This document shows positions 26,830 to 32,215 of a stretch of DNA of 32,215 nucleotides, one piece after another. The DNA is taken from assembly GCA_052387815.1 (NCBI GenBank), contig JBQTIU010000038.1, positions 1 to 32,215 on the forward strand, read 5' to 3'. This DNA is from JBQTIU01 sp052387815. GTDB taxonomy: Bacteria > Pseudomonadota > Alphaproteobacteria > CACIAM-22H2. A program made the position numbers and the translations under genes. The first letter of the stretch is position 1. Every line of letters starts with the position of its first letter. Under the pieces are notes generated by a model. The model had not been told where the DNA came from, did not search any database, and saw nothing but the letters and a program-made list of their open reading frames with translations.

Positions 26830-27075
26830 ATTGGTCCTGCCTCCGCACGGTCCGAGCCAAGGGCTCAATTTAGATTCAACCCCTAACCCGGGCCAAGTCG
26901 CGCCGTCAACGCCGCCTCGGGTTTGCGGCAGAGGGATCGCATTTTTCGCCAACCTCGATCGGAGTCCAACGGCTGGTGCGGCCGCGACGCTCGGCTTCAA
27001 GGCGGCACTTCGGGAGACTCGCGGAGGAAGGGGAACCGGGATCACCTACTCTCCACGTCCGCGGTCAACCGAACC

Positions 27076-27630
27076 TCATTCGGCGTGTTTGACGCTCTCG
27101 AGGAAGCGCACATAGGACGTTGGAAGGCCATGGGCGCGCGCTCCCTCGCGCAACAGAGTGAGGTAACGAAGCGACGGGTTGCCGTCGGTTTCCTTGCCGT
27201 GGGCGATGTAGGTCACGGCCCTGAGCGCGCCCCCGTCGATGTCCTCCGCATCCGCCCAAAGGTGGCGGTAGCGCCGACCCGGAACGCCCTCGTTCCAGTC
27301 GAGGTGCAGCAAGTCCTTGCGGGTGATCCGATAGAGCACGCCCCACACCTCGGCGTCCGGGTCGGGCGCGATGTTGGCGGGCGCGGCCTTACCCTTGGGG
27401 CGGCCTTCGAGATTGAAGCGCAAGCGGTAGCCCTTGATGCGGCCGGCCCGCCACTCGCGGGGCCGCATGCCGCGCCGTTCGCGGAAGGCGCTGTCGTGCA
27501 TGTTGGCGCCGTAGGCGAAATACCAGGTCTCGTCCGACAGCCGGCCGGTCAGGCGGACGCCGCGAACCCGGTAGTAGCACCAGGACAGCACCCAGGATCG
27601 CGCGATCAGCCGGCGCAATCTCCTCAGCAT
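27076..27630 (-). CDS. Gamma-glutamylcyclotransferase-fold protein, copy 1
   Basis: A 184-residue protein with the GGCT/AIG2-like fold. WYFAYGAN (YGAN at 40-43) is the substrate loop that reads YGSN in human GGCT. E114 in LDWNEGVPGRRY matches the catalytic Glu position, and WGVLYRI is the expected strand. About 30 residues precede the fold (LRRLIARSWVLSWCYYRVRG): basic, Trp/Tyr-rich and probably amphipathic, not part of canonical GGCT. The ATG at 27630 overlaps the MFS stop by seven bases. It is the last gene of the MerR-headed operon and a diverged paralogue of the gene at 29910. Likely chemistry: release of 5-oxoproline from a gamma-glutamyl compound; the substrate is unknown. Confidence 0.85.
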   Translation of the reverse strand: MLRRLRRLIARSWVLSWCYYRVRGVRLTGRLSDETWYFAYGANMHDSAFRERRGMRPREWRAGRIKGYRLRFNLEGRPKGKAAPANIAPDPDAEVWGVLYRITRKDLLHLDWNEGVPGRRYRHLWADAEDIDGGALRAVTYIAHGKETDGNPSLRYLTLLREGARAHGLPTSYVRFLESVKHAE

Positions 27631-28889
27631 GCGTGGATGCCCCTGTCGGTCGCGGCGTTGCGCAGACGCCGGACGGCCAGGACCTGGAGTGCCGCCGCCG
27701 CCGCGCTGGCGGCGAACAGTGCCCCGGCGGAGGCCGCCTCCAGGACGGCCGCGCCGAGCAAAGGCGAAAGCGCGGCGGGCGCGATGAGCGCGTTGAAATA
27801 ACCGCTGTAGGCCGGTCTGCGGTCGTCGGGCGAGATCTCCATCAAATAGCCGAGCTGGGCGATGGTGCCGCCGTTGCCGACCGCGCCGAGCAGCAGGAAT
27901 ATCGCCATGAACCAGGGCAGGATCCATCCGGGCCAGGCGCCAGCGACCGCGACCCAGGCCAAGGTCAAGAGCGGCGGGAGGGCGCCGAGGACGGCGACGG
28001 CTTCGAGAAGGCTTCGCTTTCCCCGCCGGTCGCCCCACCAACCCCACAGCGGATTGGAGAGCAGCGCGCCCGCCGTCTGCGCGCCGAGCAGGACGGCGAT
28101 CTCCGCGCCGGCGGTCTCACGCGTCGCCTGGAGGATATAGAACGGCAACGCCATCGCCACAGCGCCGTCGAGGCAGCGCGCGTAAACGAAGAAGCGGAAG
28201 CGGTCGTCGGACCTGAATACGGCGACCCCGTCGCCGACGAATTCCGTGAAGCTCTTTGCGCTGGCGCCGGACGGCGGCGCGTCCGCCTCGCCCGCCGAGA
28301 CGAAGGACAGGGCCGAGACCACCAGCAGCGCCGCCCCGATGAGCAGCACCGCCGCATAGCCGGCCGGGAATTCGAACGCGTCGAGCAGGCGGTAGGCGAT
28401 TGCCGCCACGGCGATCGCCAGGAGGCCGCCACCGAAGAAGCGGATCGCCAGCATGCGGTTGCGCCGGGCCGAGGGGACCGCGCGGGCCACGATATCGTTG
28501 TAGGGCACGGCGACGACGCCGCTGACGAAGGCGTAGAGCGTCCAAAGGGCGAAGAAGTTCGTTGCCACGAGCCAATCGGGCATCGCTCCGGCGAGCGCAA
28601 CGACCCCCGCCACCCCGGCGAGGCAGGCGACGCGGCCGAACGCGCCGGCCATGTAAAACGGCAGCCGCCGCCGCCGCCGTTGCGCGAGATAGGCGACGAA
28701 CGGCTGCGGGAATAGCCAGCCATAGCGAGCGATGGCCGCAGCGGCGCCCACGGCGGTAGCACTGCCGGTCAAGCCGTGCACCAGCGCGGCGATGATCGTG
28801 CTCGTGTCGACCGCCGCAGCGCCGCCCTGAAAGAAGATGCCGGCGGTGGCGATCCTAAAGAACCGCCCGTTCGGCTCAGCCGCCGCCAC
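27624..28889 (-). CDS. MFS transporter
   Basis: A 421-residue integral membrane protein with about twelve hydrophobic segments in two halves of six, joined by a polar loop near SAGEADAPPSGASAKSF. Loop 2-3 type basic stretches occur in both halves (LAQRRRRRLPFY and WWGDRRGKRSL). The substrate is not readable. The start is a GTG at 28889, with AAAGGAG six bases upstream, overlapping the flippase-like gene by 14 bp; an ATG at 28934 in frame has no such site. It belongs to the MerR-headed operon. Export or uptake of the compound handled by the two GGCT-fold proteins is an inference. Confidence 0.88.
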   Translation of the reverse strand: MAAAEPNGRFFRIATAGIFFQGGAAAVDTSTIIAALVHGLTGSATAVGAAAAIARYGWLFPQPFVAYLAQRRRRRLPFYMAGAFGRVACLAGVAGVVALAGAMPDWLVATNFFALWTLYAFVSGVVAVPYNDIVARAVPSARRNRMLAIRFFGGGLLAIAVAAIAYRLLDAFEFPAGYAAVLLIGAALLVVSALSFVSAGEADAPPSGASAKSFTEFVGDGVAVFRSDDRFRFFVYARCLDGAVAMALPFYILQATRETAGAEIAVLLGAQTAGALLSNPLWGWWGDRRGKRSLLEAVAVLGALPPLLTLAWVAVAGAWPGWILPWFMAIFLLLGAVGNGGTIAQLGYLMEISPDDRRPAYSGYFNALIAPAALSPLLGAAVLEAASAGALFAASAAAAALQVLAVRRLRNAATDRGIHAC

Positions 28890-29913
28890 CGCCGACTCCT
28901 TTGGCGCCTCGCAGCTCGCCGAGGGCAACGCCATGCCACCACAGGGAGAACGCGCCGATGCTGGCGACGGTCACCAGGTTCGCAAACTCGACCGCCAGCA
29001 CCATCGCCAGCGCCTGTTCCGCGCCGATCCCGAACAGGCCGAGCGCGAAAACGGCGCCGACGATGAAGCCGCCGGGGATGCGCGCGAAGTGCGTCAGGAT
29101 CACGAGAAACCCGAGGAACACGAGCAGGAAGAGATACTCGACCGGCCGCAGCAGAACGCCGAACGCGAGCCCGGCCCACAGGAAATGGGTGGCGGCGATC
29201 AGCTTGATGACGACGCTGGCAAGGACGATGCCGAAGCGGCGCCAGGCGGCCCGCGGCCATACGATGCCCTGGGCGAAGGAGCGAACCAGCGCGCGAGAGC
29301 GCTCGGCGTAGCGGGCCGGCAGGCGGCCGACAAGGTGCATGATCCAGCTCGCGCCGTCCTCGACCTGCCGCTTGTAGCGGGCAAGCAAGAGCAGGAGAAG
29401 CGCGAACAGGACGAGGCTGCCAAGGCCGCCGACGGCGAGCCCGAGGCGGATGCCGCCCGGATCGGGAAAGACCGCGACGGCGAGCACCAGCGCGACAAAG
29501 CCGGCGAAAACCACACCGTCGATCAGCCGGTCGAGGGCGACGGTGGCCAACACCGCGCTCATCCTCAACGCTTCCAGCCGGGCGACCAGCCAGGACCGGA
29601 TGATGGGGCTGACGCCGACGGGAGCCAACAGGTTGCCGAGATAGCCGGCCATGATCGCGCCGAACAGGCGCAGCGTGGCGACCGGCCGCAACGGATGCAG
29701 CAACTGCCGCCACTTCCACCCCCGCACCAGCTGCTCCGCCGCGATGGCGAGCGCAACCAGCAGCAGAAAACCGGCATCGGCGCCGGCGACGATGGTCCGC
29801 AGTCGGTCATAGTCAAGGCGGGAAAAGACCCAGCCGAGCGCCGCCAGGCCGACCAGCACGCCTCCGACCGACCACCAGAGGTGCCAGCGGCTTCCCGCCG
29901 CGCCCTCCGTCAC
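28876..29913 (-). CDS. Flippase-like membrane protein (lysylphosphatidylglycerol synthase TM region / UPF0104)
   Basis: A 345-residue membrane protein with about eight hydrophobic helices, matching the MprF/AglD2-type transmembrane domain alone. Family-typical segments are GYLGNLLAPVGVSPIIRSWLVARLE, ATVALDRLIDGVVF and ARIPGGFIVGAVFALG. No aminoacyl-transferase domain is attached, so it may flip or bind a lipid but cannot synthesise lysyl-PG itself. The GTG at 29913 overlaps the stop of the upstream GGCT-fold gene (GTGA). The C-terminus ends in a Gly-rich tail (GVGGGGG). It lies between the first GGCT-fold gene and the MFS gene, all translationally coupled. Confidence 0.85.
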   Translation of the reverse strand: MTEGAAGSRWHLWWSVGGVLVGLAALGWVFSRLDYDRLRTIVAGADAGFLLLVALAIAAEQLVRGWKWRQLLHPLRPVATLRLFGAIMAGYLGNLLAPVGVSPIIRSWLVARLEALRMSAVLATVALDRLIDGVVFAGFVALVLAVAVFPDPGGIRLGLAVGGLGSLVLFALLLLLLARYKRQVEDGASWIMHLVGRLPARYAERSRALVRSFAQGIVWPRAAWRRFGIVLASVVIKLIAATHFLWAGLAFGVLLRPVEYLFLLVFLGFLVILTHFARIPGGFIVGAVFALGLFGIGAEQALAMVLAVEFANLVTVASIGAFSLWWHGVALGELRGAKGVGGGGG

Positions 29914-30440
29914 TCTCTCGCCCCGACCGCGTCGAGGAAGGCGATGTAGCCCGCCGGCAGCCCGCGCTGGCGCTTCGCCTCGCGGATCGTTTGCAAGTAG
30001 CTGCGACCCGGCTGCCCCTCTGGCGCCGCGTGCGGGACCTTGTAGGTGACGACCGCCAGCCGGTTGCCGCCAGCGTCTTCCGCCTCGGTCCAGAGATAGT
30101 CGCACTGCCGCCCCTCGCCGGCATCGAGCCGGACGAACTGGCGAAGCGGCAGGCGGTAGAGGACGCCGTGGACCGTCGCCTCGGGGGCTTCGACAATGTT
30201 GGCAGGCGCCGAGATTCCGGGCCGCATGCCGCCCGCAACGGTGAAGACGAGGCAGGAGCCGCGAACCCGGCCGATTCGCGTCTCGGCGGGCGGGATGCGG
30301 CGCCTGTGAACGAAGTCGCGCTCGCTCATGTTCCCGCCGTAGGCGAAGTACCACACCGGATCGGGCATGGAGGCCGGTGGCAGACGGCCCCGGCGATAGC
30401 GGATCCACAGCCGGAGCGCTGACCAAAGAACAGGGTTCAC
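29910..30440 (-). CDS. Gamma-glutamylcyclotransferase-fold protein, copy 2
   Basis: A 176-residue paralogue of the gene at 27076. WYFAYGGN (YGGN at 34-37) replaces YGSN, and E109 in LDAGEGRQCDY keeps the catalytic position. It shares the APANIVEAPEATVHGVLYRL core, the LWTEAED strand, and a C-terminal YIAFLDAV helix that aligns with YVRFLESV in copy 1. The first 25 residues (NPVLWSALRLWIRYRRGR) are again hydrophobic-basic. The start is a GTG at 30440 with GAGGAGGAGG upstream, overlapping the MerR stop (GTGA); an ATG at 30464 is inside MerR and less likely. Overall identity to copy 1 is low, so this is an old duplication or separate recruitment. Confidence 0.83.
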   Translation of the reverse strand: MNPVLWSALRLWIRYRRGRLPPASMPDPVWYFAYGGNMSERDFVHRRRIPPAETRIGRVRGSCLVFTVAGGMRPGISAPANIVEAPEATVHGVLYRLPLRQFVRLDAGEGRQCDYLWTEAEDAGGNRLAVVTYKVPHAAPEGQPGRSYLQTIREAKRQRGLPAGYIAFLDAVGARE

Positions 30441-30967
30441 CGAACCTCCTCCTCTCGCCGCCAATCGACCTTGGCGGTCCGCCCAGCGTCCGCGTCGGCG
30501 AGGGTCGTGCGCTTGCGCGGACGGCTCGATGTCGATGGGGTGGGCTTGGTTGCCTTTTTAGGGGCCGTCTCCGTCAAGGCATCCAGGATCGAGCATGCCG
30601 TGACCGCGCCTTTTCCTGGACAGGCGGCAATCAGCATGTCGAGCGCGGCGCGAATCCGTTCGAGATGGGCAATCTTTTGCCTCACCTCGTCACGCTTCGT
30701 CGTCGCCTGGGTACGCACCTCGGAGCAATCGGCGTTCGGATCGGCGCGCAGGCTCAAGAGCTCCTCGATCTCGCGCAGCGAGAAGCCGAGCTCCTGCGCC
30801 TGCCGGATGAAGCGGATGCGGCCCACGGTCTCGGCGTCGTACTCGCGGAATCCGCCGTTTGCCGGTTTCCGCGGCTGCACGATCAGGCCGCGGCGTTCGT
30901 AGAATCGAATCGTCTCCACCCCGACGCCGGCGGCGCGGGCCGCGCGGGCTATAGTCATCCACACCAT
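30437..30967 (-). CDS. MerR family regulator with mercury-type cysteines
   Basis: A 176-residue MerR-type activator/repressor. The winged helix runs from about residue 4 (TIARAARAAGVGVETIRFYERRGLI, GGFREYD) and is followed by the long dimerisation helix. Cysteines at 81, 116 and 125 (ADCSEV, AACPGKG, TACSIL) have the same spacing (35 and 9) as C82, C117 and C126 of Tn501 MerR, which bind Hg(II). A Lys/Arg/Pro-rich tail of about 40 residues follows, absent in MerR. ATG 30967 follows AGAAGGTGAG; the upstream frame to 31042 crosses the operator and is rejected. It heads the operon with GGCT, flippase, MFS and GGCT genes. The effector could be Hg or another thiophilic ion. Confidence 0.92.
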   Translation of the reverse strand: MVWMTIARAARAAGVGVETIRFYERRGLIVQPRKPANGGFREYDAETVGRIRFIRQAQELGFSLREIEELLSLRADPNADCSEVRTQATTKRDEVRQKIAHLERIRAALDMLIAACPGKGAVTACSILDALTETAPKKATKPTPSTSSRPRKRTTLADADAGRTAKVDWRREEEVR

Positions 30968-30987
30968 GCTCACCTTCTCGGACGCGA

Positions 30988-31018
30988 TCCTCAACTCCGT
31001 ATTATAGTACGGAATCAA
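30988..31018 (-). promoter_or_regulatory. MerR-type operator/promoter with 19-bp spacer
   Basis: The dyad TCCGTA-TTATAG-TACGGA (30996-31013) has perfect 6-bp arms and matches the mer operator form TCCGTAC-N4-GTACGGA in length and arm sequence. On the minus strand TTGATT (31018-31013) and TGAGGA (30993-30988) flank it with a 19-base spacer, the over-long spacing that MerR proteins untwist. The layout copies the mer promoter (TTGACT, 19 bases, TAAGGT). The minus strand also holds a TATAAT inside the dyad (31006-31001). Confidence 0.75.
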
Positions 31019-31038
31019 GACCGACATCCCGCCATTTA

Positions 31039-31749
31039 TCAAACCCGTCGATGCTTCGTCGCGGGCGATGAGGCGTCCAGCAGCCTCCCGTCCCGGATGT
31101 GCAGGACGCGATCGGCGCGCCGGGCAAGCTCCGCGGCATGCGTGACCACGAGCACTGTCCGGTCGCGGGCGATTTCGCGGAGCAGGTCATAGATCATCTG
31201 CCCCGACTGCGAGTCGAGATTGCCTGTTGGCTCGTCGGCGAGGACGAGCGGCGGCTCGTTGGCGATCGCCCGGGCGATCGCCACCCGCTGCATCTCGCCG
31301 CCGCTGAGCTCGCGTGGAAAGTGCTTGAGCCGGTGCCCGAGGCCGAACCGCTCCAGCAAGGCTTGCGCACGCTGCTTTCGGGCTGTCCCGGCGACGCCAT
31401 TGAACTCCATCGGCAGCGCCACGTTTTCGAGTGCCGTGAGATTCGGGATGAGGTTGAAGCTCTGGAACACGAAGCCGACCGACTGCCGGCGAAAGCGCGT
31501 GAGCTCGCCTTGGGACAGTCGGTTGAGATCCTGACCGGCCACGATTGCCTCACCGCGCGTCGGATGGTCCATCGCACCGACGATATGCAGGAGCGTCGAT
31601 TTTCCGCTGCCGCTTGGGCCGACGATGGCGACCATGCCCTTTTCCGGCAATTCGAGGGCGACGTCGGCGATGGCGTTGATCGTTTCGCCGCCCTTCCGAT
31701 AGGACTTCGAGACACCGCGGAGCTCGATCAATGGCGTTGCCCTATTCAT
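31039..31749 (-). CDS. ABC transporter ATP-binding protein (MacB/LolD type)
   Basis: A complete 236-residue ATPase. Walker A GPSGSGKST, Q-loop VFQSFNL, signature LSGGEMQR, Walker B LVLADEPTGNLD and the switch His in VVTHAAE are all present. The short form and the EPTGNLDS motif place it in the MacB/LolD/FtsE-like group that works with FtsX-type permeases. The start ATG at 31749 overlaps the permease stop by eight bases. The 71 bp downstream carry the MerR-type operator, so this transporter may or may not be cotranscribed with the MerR operon. Confidence 0.95.
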   Translation of the reverse strand: MNRATPLIELRGVSKSYRKGGETINAIADVALELPEKGMVAIVGPSGSGKSTLLHIVGAMDHPTRGEAIVAGQDLNRLSQGELTRFRRQSVGFVFQSFNLIPNLTALENVALPMEFNGVAGTARKQRAQALLERFGLGHRLKHFPRELSGGEMQRVAIARAIANEPPLVLADEPTGNLDSQSGQMIYDLLREIARDRTVLVVTHAAELARRADRVLHIRDGRLLDASSPATKHRRV

Positions 31750-32215
31750 GTTTCATGGCCTCGAGTGGAGAGAGCTTGATGGCTTGCCAGACGCCGTAGG
31801 CACTGCCGACCACGGCGGCGAGCACGGCGACCACCAGGACGAGAGCGAGAACCGAAGCCGAGATCTGGTTGCTGACCGCGAGGCTCTCGAACAGCGGCTT
31901 GTAGTGGCTCGGCAGGAAGGGGCCGATACCGAGCGTGAAGAGGCGTCCCGTCACCATCGCGCCCACGGCCCGGAAGAGCAGCAGACCCAGCATGCCGCCG
32001 AGGAGGCTGAGCGCCACAGCCTCCGTGACGAACTGAACGGTGACGCCGCCGTTGCTCCCACCGATAGCCTTCAGGGTGCCGATCTCGCGGGCCCGCTCGC
32101 GCACCGTCTTCAAGAGGACGAAGAAGACGACGATGACCATCAGCGCGATCGCCAGGAGGCCCCCGGCCCCGGCGAATTGCGTGACCGTCCGGCTCGTTGT
32201 CGCCGTGAAGACGGC
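31742..32215 (-). CDS. FtsX/MacB-like ABC permease, C-terminal part
   Basis: The frame is open to the right edge, so the gene is truncated there. The visible 157 residues are the C-terminal FtsX-type permease domain. The conserved cytoplasmic loop (ERAREIGTLKAIGGS) stands between the first visible membrane helix (ALMVIVVFFVLL) and two further helices (about AVALSLLGGMLGLLLF and ALVLVVAVLAAVVGS). The terminal PLEAMKHE is the usual end of MacB/LolC-type permeases. It pairs with the ATPase at 31039. Together they would form an efflux or lipoprotein-type transporter; a periplasmic adaptor, if any, lies outside the window. Confidence 0.92.
   Translation of the reverse strand, partial: AVFTATTSRTVTQFAGAGGLLAIALMVIVVFFVLLKTVRERAREIGTLKAIGGSNGGVTVQFVTEAVALSLLGGMLGLLLFRAVGAMVTGRLFTLGIGPFLPSHYKPLFESLAVSNQISASVLALVLVVAVLAAVVGSAYGVWQAIKLSPLEAMKHE

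Noticed and set aside
27631..28047. N-terminal extension of the GGCT-fold protein at 27076
   Set aside because: It overlaps the MFS transporter gene and has shadow-type composition; ATG 27630 gives a sensible overlap with the MFS stop.
28876..29913. Full MprF lysylphosphatidylglycerol synthase
   Set aside because: Only the membrane domain is present; there is no C-terminal aminoacyl-transferase domain and no split gene for it nearby.
30437..31039. Assignment of a mercury-resistance (mer) operon
   Set aside because: The regulator and operator are mer-like, but no mercuric reductase, MerT/MerP transporter or lyase is present in the flanking genes.

Overview
The window is GC-rich (strongly G/C-biased third codon positions, frequent GTG and TTG starts, many 4-base stop/start overlaps). 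It looks like chromosomal DNA of an alphaproteobacterium, probably Rhodospirillales-like. The best taxonomic clue is the cluster mfd - sdhE / recG - DUF502, an arrangement I associate with Alphaproteobacteria. I see no tRNA, rRNA, CRISPR array, phage or insertion sequence. Both window edges cut genes.

Layout. 1-2640: the 3' part of a membrane-bound class III nucleotide cyclase fused to an extracytoplasmic FGE-sulfatase fold, then an uncharacterised ATP-grasp-like protein and a doubtful 48-codon ORF. 2643-6941 (minus): a tight acyl-CoA operon of acyl-CoA ligase, SDR dehydrogenase, double NIPSNAP protein and acyl-CoA dehydrogenase. 7046-7681: a FrnE/DsbA-like oxidoreductase, followed by an 83-bp palindromic repeat. 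7865-13775: mfd, sdhE and recG (DNA repair and flavinylation housekeeping). 13727-15306 (minus): a DUF502 membrane protein coupled to an alpha/beta hydrolase that carries the fluoroacetate-dehalogenase residue set. 15410-17004 (plus): a type III polyketide synthase coupled to an ICMT-type methyltransferase. 17001-18730 (minus): a VOC protein and an FAD amine-oxidase-like enzyme, divergent from 18971-20676 (plus), an XRE regulator coupled to a PhnD-like binding protein without a signal peptide. 20658-25741 (minus): korC-korA-korB (2-oxoglutarate:NADP+ oxidoreductase type) followed by a frameshifted cupin gene. 25742-26142: the longest gene-free stretch. 26143-26829: a 70-residue conserved small protein and a second VOC protein. 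27076-30967 (minus): a five-gene chain of MerR regulator, GGCT-fold protein, flippase-like membrane protein, MFS transporter and second GGCT-fold protein. 31039-32215 (minus): ABC ATPase and an FtsX-type permease, cut by the right edge.

The best candidate for an undescribed system is the MerR-headed operon. Its regulator has the three mercury-binding cysteines of MerR at exact spacing and a mer-like operator with a 19-bp spacer, yet no mer genes are present. Instead it heads two diverged gamma-glutamylcyclotransferase-fold proteins, a lone flippase-like membrane protein and an MFS transporter. A second candidate is the XRE regulator translationally coupled to a cytosolic periplasmic-binding-protein fold, which may be its ligand-sensing partner. 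All functions are read by eye from motifs and remembered family features; no database search was run.
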